Below are positions 50,512-57,922 of a stretch of 64,000 nucleotides of DNA, one piece after another (the stretch's first letter is position 1; each line of letters starts with the position of its first letter). The stretch spans positions 62,001 to 126,000 of the forward strand of contig NZ_PGFA01000006.1 in assembly GCF_002797555.1 (NCBI RefSeq). The letters run 5' to 3'. A program made the position numbers and the translations under genes. Under the pieces are notes generated by a model that worked only from the letters and a program-made list of their open reading frames with translations, ran no database searches and was not told where the DNA came from. Origin of the DNA: Hymenobacter chitinivorans DSM 11115. Lineage in GTDB: Bacteria; Bacteroidota; Bacteroidia; Cytophagales; Hymenobacteraceae.

Positions 50512-53500
50512 TTAGAACTGCAGGTTGAAGCCCAGGCGGTAAGTGCGCGCCTGCGGGTAGTTGCCGTAGTCCACGCCGTAGGCCAAGGGGTTGTTGTAGA
50601 ATGCCGCAGTCGATATCTCGGGGTCGTAGCCCGTGTACTTGGTGAGGGTAAACACGTTATCAACCGAGACGAACACCCGGGCTCCGGTCACTTGCACCTT
50701 GCCCAATAAAGACTGGGGCAGCGTGTAGCCCAGCTCCATGTTGCGGGCGCGCAGGTAGCTGGCATCCTCCACGTAGCGGCTGCTCATGCGGTCATTGCCA
50801 TTGGTGTCGGTCGAGGTTACGCGGGGCTGATTGCTGTTGGGGTTGCTGGGCGTCCAGCGGTCCATGCGGCTGGCGTAGAAGTTGCTCCACACGCCCACAA
50901 AGTCGGCCGACTTGTTTAGGTTGAAGGCCGCGCCGTTCAGGGCTTCGGCACCCTGTACCCCGTAGAGCAACACCTTAAAATCGAAGCCCGAGTAGTTCAG
51001 GCCCAGCGAGCCGCCGTAGGTAAAGTCGGGGGTCGCGCTGCCCAGGTATGTGTAGTCGGCGGCCGTAATCACGCCGTCCCCGTTAACATCCTGGTACCGT
51101 ACGTCGCCGGGTAGGGCCCCGGGCTGTACCAGCGCCCCGTCTTTGTTTTTATACGCGTCAATCTCGCCCTGATTGTGAAACACGCCCTCGGCCTGCAAGC
51201 CGTAGAAGAAGGCTATTTCGCGGCCCACATCGGTGAGGGTGGTGTTGTTGATTTGGGTAAGCACGTTGCCGCTGGCAATGGGGTTGGCACCGCCCAGGCT
51301 GGTTACCACGTTGTTGATTTTTGTGAAGTTAACCCCCACGTTGTACTGAAGCTTGCCGACCTCATTACGGTAGTTCAGGGCCAGTTCCAGGCCGCGGTTG
51401 CGCAGGGCGCCCACGTTGGCAGGCGCAGGGGCCTGGCCCACGAAGTCAGGCAACGGCAGCAGGGCAATCATGTCCTTGGTGCGGCGCTCAAAGTAGTCGG
51501 CCGTAAGCGTCAAGCGGCTGTCGAACAGCTCGGCATCTAAGCCTACGTCGGTGGTAATGGCCGTTTCCCACTTCAGGTCTGGGTTGTTAATCTGGCTGAT
51601 GGCCAGGCCGGGGGCGGCCACTCCGTTGAAGGAGTAGGTCTGGTTGTTGCTGGCCACCGAGGCATAGCCGTAGTTGGGGGCCGCGTTCTGGTTGCCCACC
51701 TGGCCGTAGCTGGCCCGCAGTTTCAGCACCGACAGATACGTGAGGCCCTTGAGAAACTCCTCATTGGAGATGTTCCAGGCGGCGCCCACCGACGGAAAAT
51801 ACCCCTTGCGCACGGGCCCCAGGAACTTCGAGGTCTGGTCCAGGCGCAGCGTACCGGTCACGAGGTACCGGTCCCGGAAATTGTAGTTGGCACGGCCAAA
51901 GTACGAGGACAAGCTCCCGTCGTACTGCGAGCTGCGCACCACGTTGCCGGTGCTGCGTGAGGCCGACGCGTACTGCAGTGAGGCATCGGCCGGCACGTTG
52001 AAGGCCGTGATGGAAATGCCGGTACCATAGCCACGTTGTGCCTCCTGGCCCAGCGTAGCCGAGAAGGAGCTGTTGTCGCCGAAGGTCTTCGTGTAGTTAG
52101 CGTAGTTCGACCACACCCACGAGACGTTCTCGTTGCGCGTCTCAATCAGCGCGCTCTGGGCCCGCTGGTCTACCGGGCCAATGTAGTACTGCGGCTGGTA
52201 TACTTTGGGGTGGTTGTTGAAGTAATTGATGCCGAACGTAGAGCGGAACGACAGGCCTTTGAACAGCTCCACATCGAGGTAGCTGCTGCTGAACAGGTTG
52301 TTGTTCTGCAGCTTGTTGTACTGCTGCTCGTCGAGGTAGCGCGGCACGTTCAACGCATTGCGCGTGATGACGTCCTCGTTGTAGGTCCCATTGGCGCCGA
52401 ACGGGTTGAGGACGGGGTTGGTTTGCAGCGCGTACTGCAGCACCAGATAAGGCTGCGAGCCCCCCTGGCCGTCGCCGCTGCCTATCTGCTTGTTGTTGGT
52501 AAACGTGGCCGCTACGCCCGCCTTGATGCGCTTGGTGAGTACGATGTCGTCATTAACCCGAATCACGAACTTCTTGAAGCCCGAATTTCTGATGATGCCG
52601 TCTTGCTGAAAGTAGCTGCCGCTCACCAGGTAGCGGTTTTGCTCGGTACCGCCCGAGGCCGACAGGCTGTAGTTGGTAATCAGGCCCTTCTGCGTTACCA
52701 GGTCTTGGTAATCAGTACCCTCGGCGTTGGTGGCAATGGCATTCTGCAGCTGCGGGGCATAGTCGGGCAGCGACTTCCCGGCGTTGGTGAAGGCTTCCAG
52801 CACGAGCGTCGCGTACTGGGCGGCAGTGGTAAGGGGTAGCGTGCGCCGAATCTGCTGAAAGCCGGTGTAGCCCGACAGGTTGAACTGCGTGGCGCCGGCC
52901 TTGCCGTGTTTGGTGGTGATGAGTACTACGCCGTTGGCCCCGCGCGAGCCGTAGATAGCCGTGGCCGACGCATCCTTCAGGATTTCAGTCGACTCGATGT
53001 CGGCGGGCAACAAAAAGCCGATGTCGCTGGTCTGGATGCCGTCTACCACGTACAGCGGGTCACTATTGTTGATGGTGCCCACGCCCCGCACCCGAATGCG
53101 GGTACCCGAGCCGGGCTGCCCGCTGTTGGAAGTCACTTCCACCCCGGCGGCGCGGCCCTGCAAGGATTGTACGGGGTCGGAGGTGGCTACCTGCGTCAGT
53201 TGGGCCCCGCTCACAGAGGCCACCGCGCCGGTCAGGTCACTTTTGCGCGCCGTACCGTAACCAATGACGACCACTTCGCTCAGGGCCTGCGCGTCTTCGG
53301 CAAGTGTTACGCGCAGGGTGGTGGTGGCCCCGGTCACGGGCACTTCCTGGCGGGCGTAACCCACAAAGCTGAATACGAGCACGCTGTTCTCGGGGGCTTG
53401 CAGCGTAAAGCTGCCGTCCGGGCCGGTGCCGGTGCCGGTAGCAGTACCTTTCACAACCACCGTTACGCCCGGTATACCGTCTCCTTTGGCATCTACTACC

Positions 53501-53946
53501 CGCCCGGAAATGCTAACATCCGGCCTACCGGAATCGTTTGCGGAAATAGACTGGGCCGACGCACGCAAAACCACGCGCTTGTTGGCCACTTCATATTGAA
53601 TTTTAAGCGGCGCCAGCACTTCATCCAGCACGGCCAGCAAAGGCACGTCCTGGGCATTGATGGTCACTTTGCGGTCGGCGCCCACTAGCTGCTGGCTGTA
53701 GACAAAGCGGATATTGGCCTGCCGGGCAATCTGACTAAGGGTTTCCTTTATCGTTTGTGCCTCTACCTGCAGGGTAATCTTTTGCTCGAGCACTCCTTGC
53801 ACTACTACCAGGCGGGATGCTGCGGTGCCCTCAGCAACGGGATGTGCGCTTGCCGCTGCTGCCGGTAAGCATACCATTGCCGTTTGCAGCAGAATTGTGC
53901 TTACCGCTGATCGGGCGGGCGGTGGAAACTGTACAGTTGTTTTCAT
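50512..53946 (-). CDS. susC: SusC-like TonB-dependent transporter with STN domain
   Basis: 1144 residues from the ATG at 53946. Signal peptide, then an STN signalling domain (~55-125: ITLQVEAQTIKETLSQIARQ, FVYSQQL), a carboxypeptidase-D regulatory-like domain (ISGRVVDAKGDGIPGVTVVV), the TonB box/plug (VVVIGYGTARKSDLTGAVAS, VEVTSNSGQPGSGTRIRVRG) and the 22-strand barrel ending in a Phe (YRLGFNLQF). It imports oligosaccharides across the outer membrane. The STN domain couples ligand binding to the FecR/ECF sigma pair just upstream. Confidence 0.96.
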   Translation of the reverse strand: MKTTVQFPPPARSAVSTILLQTAMVCLPAAAASAHPVAEGTAASRLVVVQGVLEQKITLQVEAQTIKETLSQIARQANIRFVYSQQLVGADRKVTINAQDVPLLAVLDEVLAPLKIQYEVANKRVVLRASAQSISANDSGRPDVSISGRVVDAKGDGIPGVTVVVKGTATGTGTGPDGSFTLQAPENSVLVFSFVGYARQEVPVTGATTTLRVTLAEDAQALSEVVVIGYGTARKSDLTGAVASVSGAQLTQVATSDPVQSLQGRAAGVEVTSNSGQPGSGTRIRVRGVGTINNSDPLYVVDGIQTSDIGFLLPADIESTEILKDASATAIYGSRGANGVVLITTKHGKAGATQFNLSGYTGFQQIRRTLPLTTAAQYATLVLEAFTNAGKSLPDYAPQLQNAIATNAEGTDYQDLVTQKGLITNYSLSASGGTEQNRYLVSGSYFQQDGIIRNSGFKKFVIRVNDDIVLTKRIKAGVAATFTNNKQIGSGDGQGGSQPYLVLQYALQTNPVLNPFGANGTYNEDVITRNALNVPRYLDEQQYNKLQNNNLFSSSYLDVELFKGLSFRSTFGINYFNNHPKVYQPQYYIGPVDQRAQSALIETRNENVSWVWSNYANYTKTFGDNSSFSATLGQEAQRGYGTGISITAFNVPADASLQYASASRSTGNVVRSSQYDGSLSSYFGRANYNFRDRYLVTGTLRLDQTSKFLGPVRKGYFPSVGAAWNISNEEFLKGLTYLSVLKLRASYGQVGNQNAAPNYGYASVASNNQTYSFNGVAAPGLAISQINNPDLKWETAITTDVGLDAELFDSRLTLTADYFERRTKDMIALLPLPDFVGQAPAPANVGALRNRGLELALNYRNEVGKLQYNVGVNFTKINNVVTSLGGANPIASGNVLTQINNTTLTDVGREIAFFYGLQAEGVFHNQGEIDAYKNKDGALVQPGALPGDVRYQDVNGDGVITAADYTYLGSATPDFTYGGSLGLNYSGFDFKVLLYGVQGAEALNGAAFNLNKSADFVGVWSNFYASRMDRWTPSNPNSNQPRVTSTDTNGNDRMSSRYVEDASYLRARNMELGYTLPQSLLGKVQVTGARVFVSVDNVFTLTKYTGYDPEISTAAFYNNPLAYGVDYGNYPQARTYRLGFNLQF

Positions 53947-54087
53947 GGAGTAGGATGTTGTGGGAATTTGAAAAGACGGGCGGGAAGGGTTATATCTTCG
54001 CAATCGATTGAGTAAGTATGGCTCGGGGTTTAAATATTTATCTAATAGCCTGGTGCTAGAACTCGCAGGTGTAGCTTCTGACCGAGC

Positions 54088-55128
54088 CTAACCGCCTAGC
54101 TGGCTCTGGCAGCCTTCACTGTGAATGATGATGTTCGCGTCGGCAAGCGTGTAGTAGGCGCCCAACGACTTGCACAACAAGCCGAGCTTTTCAAACAAAG
54201 GCTCGTCGTAGAAGGTGATGCTGACCGTGCAGCTGGCCAGCTTGGCCTTGTCATATACAATGTCAACGCCGTAGGCTTTTTCCAGCGCCCCCAGCACTTC
54301 GGCCACGGGCCGCGCCTCAAATTCGAAGGACTGGGGCGCCAGCACTACCGGCCGGTCTACCAGCTCCTTCTTCAGGCGGCGCCGGGCCGCCGAGTACACC
54401 ACCTGCTGGTTGGGCAGCAGCAGCACCCCCTGGGCCGCCGGGTGCGCGGGCGAGGCATCTAGCTGCGCGCCTGCGCGGGCTTGGACGGCCACCTTACCTT
54501 CCAGCACTGCCACCGAAGCATCCTGGCCGGCCGTGTAGGCTTTCACGCGGAAGCTGGTACCAAGCACGGTCGTAACCACTTGGTTGGTGAATACCAGAAA
54601 AGGACGCTGAGGATTTTTGCTGACCTGAAAAAAGGCCTCGCCCTCGAGGTACACTTCCCGGCGGGCGCCCGCCAGGGCCGTGTGGTAGCGTAAGCGACTG
54701 CCCGGGTGCAAGCTGATGCGGCTACTATCGGGCAGCCGGAAGTATTGCACCTGCCGGGTCTGGTTGGTTTGCTGCAGCCACCCGTTGGCAGAAGCCACCG
54801 GGGTAAGATGGGCGGGCACCGGCAACCGGTTGATAGTTAGCATCAACAAGCCAATGCTAACCGCAAGCAGGACCAGGGCCGCAGCCCAGCGCACCGGGGA
54901 CGATTGCCACATCGGCACCACCCGAGGCTCGGGCTTGACCAAGCGCCGGTTTTGCCTCAGCCGCGCCCAGATGGTCTGTTCCACCTCGGCCTGGTTTTGG
55001 GCAAGCAGGGCCGGTCCTTCCACTTGCTCCAGCTGGTCGTACCAGTGCTCAACCAACGCCTGTTCCTCGGGCGTACACTGACCGATGAGGTAGCGTTGTA
55101 GGAGCTTGTGAAATTCGGGTTCCGTCAC
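54088..55128 (-). CDS. FecR-type anti-sigma factor
   Basis: 346 residues. A cytoplasmic N-terminal part (FHKLLQRYLIGQCTPEEQALVEHWY, the anti-sigma segment), one membrane helix at ~80-105 (AAALVLLAVSIGLLML), a FecR domain (RQVQYFRLPDSSRISLHPGS, REVYLEGEAFFQVSKNPQRPF, VLGTSFRVKAY) and a DUF4974 C-terminal domain (FEARPVAEVLGALEKAYGVD, CTVSITF). It relays the SusC STN signal to the ECF sigma factor. It lies 139 bases downstream of the sigma gene. Confidence 0.93.
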   Translation of the reverse strand: MTEPEFHKLLQRYLIGQCTPEEQALVEHWYDQLEQVEGPALLAQNQAEVEQTIWARLRQNRRLVKPEPRVVPMWQSSPVRWAAALVLLAVSIGLLMLTINRLPVPAHLTPVASANGWLQQTNQTRQVQYFRLPDSSRISLHPGSRLRYHTALAGARREVYLEGEAFFQVSKNPQRPFLVFTNQVVTTVLGTSFRVKAYTAGQDASVAVLEGKVAVQARAGAQLDASPAHPAAQGVLLLPNQQVVYSAARRRLKKELVDRPVVLAPQSFEFEARPVAEVLGALEKAYGVDIVYDKAKLASCTVSITFYDEPLFEKLGLLCKSLGAYYTLADANIIIHSEGCQSQLGG

Positions 55129-55267
55129 GGGGCGAAGGGTTTGGCGGGTGGCTGACTAGGAAGTCACCCAAGTCGCCGATTACCCTCACCCCAACCACAT
55201 TTATTTTCACTCGTGCAGCACTCCTTAGCTGTTTATTCTGCTAAGTGCCTTTCCTGCAATTGTTTAT

Positions 55268-55867
55268 TTATTTTATAAAAAACAAAAAAGGCCATAGCAA
55301 CGGAAGAAAATTGCGCAAGTAGTGTCGCATTAGCTTGAGCGACTTGCGCAGGTGATACTCCACCGTTTTCTCTGACAAGTTTACGCGCGCCGAGATTTCA
55401 GGGATGGTGTACTGCTCCAACCGGCTCAAGCGAAAGACCTCCTGGGTTTTTTCGGACAGGTGCTGCATGCCCGCGGCCAGCGCCTCGTTCAGGTCATTGA
55501 GCGCCACGGCGGCTTCCGTGCCCGTGTCGGCGTCAGATAGGTTGAGGCGACAGAAAAGCTCGTAGCTCGTGCGGACCTTTTTCGATTTAATGTAATTGAT
55601 GATGCGGTAGCGAATGGCCGAAAATAAGTAGTGGCTCAGTTGCTGAATGTGAGCGTCGCTGCGTTTGCTCCACAGATTTTCGAACAAATCCTGCACCAGC
55701 TCCTCGGCAACCTCCCGGTTTTTCAACTTCCCGTAGGCAACGTTGAAAAGTTGATAACTGTACCGTTTATATAGCTCCTCGAAAGCTGTTTCATCGCCCG
55801 CTTGCATTGCCTCAAGCAAGACAGCATCCGGCCGGGAAGCATCATTTGGCAGAGCAGCAGACTTCAC
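55268..55867 (-). CDS. ECF RNA polymerase sigma factor
   Basis: 199 residues. Region 2 (FEELYKRYSYQLFNVAYGKL, AEELVQDLFENLWSKR) and region 4 (EVFRLSRLEQYTIPEISARV, EKTVEYHLRKSLKLMRHYL). This is the FecI-like type encoded with FecR and a SusC carrying an STN domain. It likely drives the locus when substrate is sensed. The basic hydrophobic C-terminus (FLPLLWPFLFFIK) is unusual but seen in this phylum. A possible promoter element lies at 55910-55903. Confidence 0.93.
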   Translation of the reverse strand: MKSAALPNDASRPDAVLLEAMQAGDETAFEELYKRYSYQLFNVAYGKLKNREVAEELVQDLFENLWSKRSDAHIQQLSHYLFSAIRYRIINYIKSKKVRTSYELFCRLNLSDADTGTEAAVALNDLNEALAAGMQHLSEKTQEVFRLSRLEQYTIPEISARVNLSEKTVEYHLRKSLKLMRHYLRNFLPLLWPFLFFIK

Positions 55868-55902
55868 GTAAATTAAAATTTAGCAGACACTACAAGTGCT
55901 AG

Positions 55903-55910
55903 CGAATATA
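55903..55910 (-). promoter_or_regulatory. Putative promoter element of the ECF sigma gene
   Basis: Reads TATATTCG on the minus strand (TAnnTTYG), 36 bases upstream of the ATG. A weak call. Confidence 0.35.
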
Positions 55911-56072
55911 CAATTGAATGCCAATTAATTCCACTGGCTAGCCCTTCCTTTCACTCGGCACCCGTTGGGGTTGTGCAAGTGTAAGTGGTAATGCTCCGCT
56001 ACAATAAAATGTTTTATTTATTGCTGCTTCACGTGCCTTGGTTCAAGATTTCTGGGAGGCCATCAACACCAC

Positions 56073-56108
56073 AAAAAAAGCGTTCCGGCCATAAGCCAGA
56101 ACGCTTTT
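56073..56108 (-). terminator. Intrinsic terminator of the Spy-like gene
   Basis: AAAAAAGCGTTC / GAACGCTTTT stem with inner GGC-GCC pair, T-run on the minus strand; it lies 67 bases after the stop at 56175. Confidence 0.8.
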
Positions 56109-56174
56109 GAAGATTTGGGTAAGGGCAAGCCGCGCGGGACAGGGCTTTTTTGCTTACACACGGTTAGCCGGGAC

Positions 56175-56651
56175 TTAGCTTTCGGTGGCTTTCACCTTCA
56201 CCTTGCCTTTTTTGGCTTTCACTTTATCACCCGGCACGCCGTTCTGGCCGAAGCCCCGGCCGCGGCCCATTTGGTCTTTCTGGAGCTGACTGAACTTGGC
56301 GTACTGGTCGGCCGTCAGGACTTCCTTGAACTGAGCGTCGTATTTCTCGCGGTTGGCCTTCATCTGGGCCCCTAGCTGGGCCCGGTCGGCGCCTTCGGGC
56401 TTGCCCTGGCCGCGCAGGGCCTGCATTTCCTGCTCGCGGGTCAGCAGAATCTGCTTGATGCGGCTACTTTGGTCGGCGGTGAGGCCCAGCTCTTTGGTGA
56501 GCTGCTCGCTGCGGCGGGTGGCGCGCTCATCGGGCGAAACCTGGCGGTGCTCCCGGCCCTGGGCGGGCGGCGTAGCGGATGGCGTTTGGGCCGCGGCGCT
56601 ACCAATGGTTAAGGCAAAAGCGGCTACGAAAGGAAACAGGGGAAATTTCAT
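56175..56651 (-). CDS. Spy/CpxP-like LTxxQ periplasmic protein
   Basis: 158 residues: signal peptide (AALTIGSAAAQ region), then an all-helical domain with two LTADQ motifs (GLTADQSSRIKQIL and EVLTADQYAKFSQLQ), typical of the Spy/CpxP group of periplasmic chaperones. The C-terminus is Lys/Gly-rich (KAKKGKVKVKATES). It may act as an ATP-independent chaperone or metal-stress protein. The next minus-strand gene upstream is the Arg/Asp-rich protein, 83 bases away. Confidence 0.8.
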   Translation of the reverse strand: MKFPLFPFVAAFALTIGSAAAQTPSATPPAQGREHRQVSPDERATRRSEQLTKELGLTADQSSRIKQILLTREQEMQALRGQGKPEGADRAQLGAQMKANREKYDAQFKEVLTADQYAKFSQLQKDQMGRGRGFGQNGVPGDKVKAKKGKVKVKATES

Positions 56652-56734
56652 CGGAGAAGAGAATTAAAAGGAATTACGAGTATTTGATTGGGTTTGGGGC
56701 CCCGGGTTTAAATGGCGGCGCTTAGCGGCGGCGC

Positions 56735-57181
56735 TTAGTGGCGGCCATCGTAGCGGTTGTCGTTGCGGTGCTGGGCTTCCCAGCGGGCCCGCTCAGCGGC
56801 CGTCACGCGGTGGTTGCGGTCGTAGCCGTAGTTGAAGTCCCGATCGTTACGGTCGTTGCGGCGGCGCTCCTCGTCGAGGCGGCGCTGGGCTTCCAGGCGG
56901 CGCTGATCCTCCAGGCGCTCCCGCTCCAGACGGGCCCGTTCGGCCGAGGTCAGCTTGTTGTCGTTACGGTGGGCGGCTTCCCAGCGGGCCCGCTCGGCGG
57001 CCGTCACGCGGTGGTTGCGGTCGTAGCCGTAGTTGAAGTCCCGGTCGTTACGGTCGTTGCGGCGGTCGTCGTCGCGGCGGTCGTTTTTCCAGTCGGAGCC
57101 GGGGGCGGGAGCGGCGGCGAAAGAGTTGGTAGAAGCCAGCAGGGCAAAAGCGGCGGCCAGGGAAAGCAGGGAAGTTTTCAT
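56735..57181 (-). CDS. Arg/Asp/Asn-rich secreted protein with internal duplication
   Basis: 148 residues: signal peptide (LLSLAAAFALLASTNSFAAA), then low-complexity charged sequence in which DRDFNYGYDRNHRVTAAERA and the following RWEAxHRNDN occur twice (mature residues ~45-72 and ~110-145). Between them is a Glu/Arg/Leu-rich helix (ARLERERLEDQRRLEAQRRL). No family is recognised. The two DNA copies (56775-56864, 56976-57065) match at 88 of 90 bases, so the duplication is recent. Confidence 0.7.
   Translation of the reverse strand: MKTSLLSLAAAFALLASTNSFAAAPAPGSDWKNDRRDDDRRNDRNDRDFNYGYDRNHRVTAAERARWEAAHRNDNKLTSAERARLERERLEDQRRLEAQRRLDEERRRNDRNDRDFNYGYDRNHRVTAAERARWEAQHRNDNRYDGRH
56775..57065. 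repeat. 90-bp direct repeat inside the Arg/Asp-rich gene
   Basis: Copies at 56775-56864 and 56976-57065, offset 201 bases (67 codons), 88/90 identical. Confidence 0.85.
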
Positions 57182-57589
57182 GGGAAGAAGGAAAGTAGCA
57201 GTGGAAGGGAAAGGCTACCGCGCCTGGTCAGGTGGAGGGCAAGCCGGTGAAAAGTTGGTTTCAAGCGCTTGATTCCCTCTTTGCAAGCCTGGTGCCACCT
57301 CCGGGCTCCGGGCCCGGCCGCCGCCCTTTCATCGGCAGAAGCCCCGCTTCCATCGGCCGCCGCCCCGATTCAGCCGACCGAAACCGGCCCGGGAACGGCA
57401 GTTTTGCGCCTTGCCCGCCCCTTTTTCGCCCCGCGAAGCCCCGCCGTGGCAGCCGGCGCCACCCTATTAAAGCCGCACAGCGCCCTTTTTACCCTCGACT
57501 GGCTTTTTCCCTGACGGCGCAGTGGGCTTTCCTGGTCGCCAGCTGTTTGGGCGGCGGGCAATGGCTTCCCGCCGCGGCGGGAGCCTATC

Positions 57590-57895
57590 GGCACCGGTGC
57601 CGGGCCTATTTCACTAAGCTTGGAAGTATCCGGCACCGGTGCCGGGCATATGCAGCCGAGGCGAGAAGTCGTCGGCACCGGTGCCAAGTGTGTGAAGTTG
57701 AAGTGAGAAGCATCTGGCACCGGTGCCGAGTGTGTACAGTTGAAGTAGAACTAACCTGGCACCGGTGCCGAGCTATTGGTGAGGGTCTGTTAATGCATTT
57801 GCACCAGTGTTGCTACTCAATAGCAAGCCCAGGAAGTTATTACCACCGGTGGCAATGACTTCCTGGGCTTGTTATAGGCATTTGCTACCGGTGGC
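57590..57895. repeat. Eight-unit palindrome array in exact 42-bp phase
   Basis: 12-bp units start at 57590, 57632, 57674, 57716, 57758, 57800, 57842 and 57884. The first five are the perfect palindrome GGCACCGGTGCC. The sixth is TGCACCAGTGTT, the seventh ACCACCGGTGGC and the eighth GCTACCGGTGGC; the core ACCGGT is kept in seven of eight. Spacers are 30 bp and only partly alike (the third and fourth share GTGTGT..AGTTGAAGT). The spacing never slips. Confidence 0.92.
57824..57871. repeat. 48-bp near-perfect palindrome centred on array unit 7
   Basis: Left half CAAGCCCAGGAAGT...CCACC and right half match at 22 of 24 pairs, centred exactly on unit 7 of the array. It may be the 3' hairpin of the DUF4270 gene (stop at 57923), although no T-run follows. 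Confidence 0.85.
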
Positions 57896-57922
57896 AGCAG
57901 GCTGCCGAGCAGGCTGGATTAG

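Larger units (their letters stand above)
55868..56174. other. Intergenic region between sigma gene and Spy-like gene
   Basis: 307 bases. It holds the possible sigma promoter (TATATTCG at 55910-55903), a small AATAAAA-TG-TTTTATT palindrome near 56003-56018 and the terminator at 56073-56108. No gene is seen. Confidence 0.5.
57182..57922. other. Gene-free region with the 42-bp palindrome array
   Basis: 741 bases between the Arg/Asp-rich gene and the DUF4270 gene. The left part (57182-57560) is unremarkable GC-rich sequence with no convincing gene. The right part holds the regular array at 57590-57895, preceded by a 16-bp GC palindrome at 57567-57582. Open frames run across it on both strands but look incidental (see rejected). 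Confidence 0.6.

Noticed and set aside
52036..53688. Two long plus-strand open frames opposite susC
   Set aside because: Antisense composition only; susC is complete on the minus strand.
57232..57858. Protein-coding gene across the 42-bp array (plus strand, HRCR repeats)
   Set aside because: It begins at a GTG inside unremarkable GC-rich sequence and has no recognisable domain. The repeat is explained as well by DNA palindromes, and the last array unit lies beyond its stop. Kept only as a low-interest alternative.
57590..57895. CRISPR array
   Set aside because: Units are only 12 bp and decay along the array, spacers are partly similar to one another, and no cas gene is in the window.
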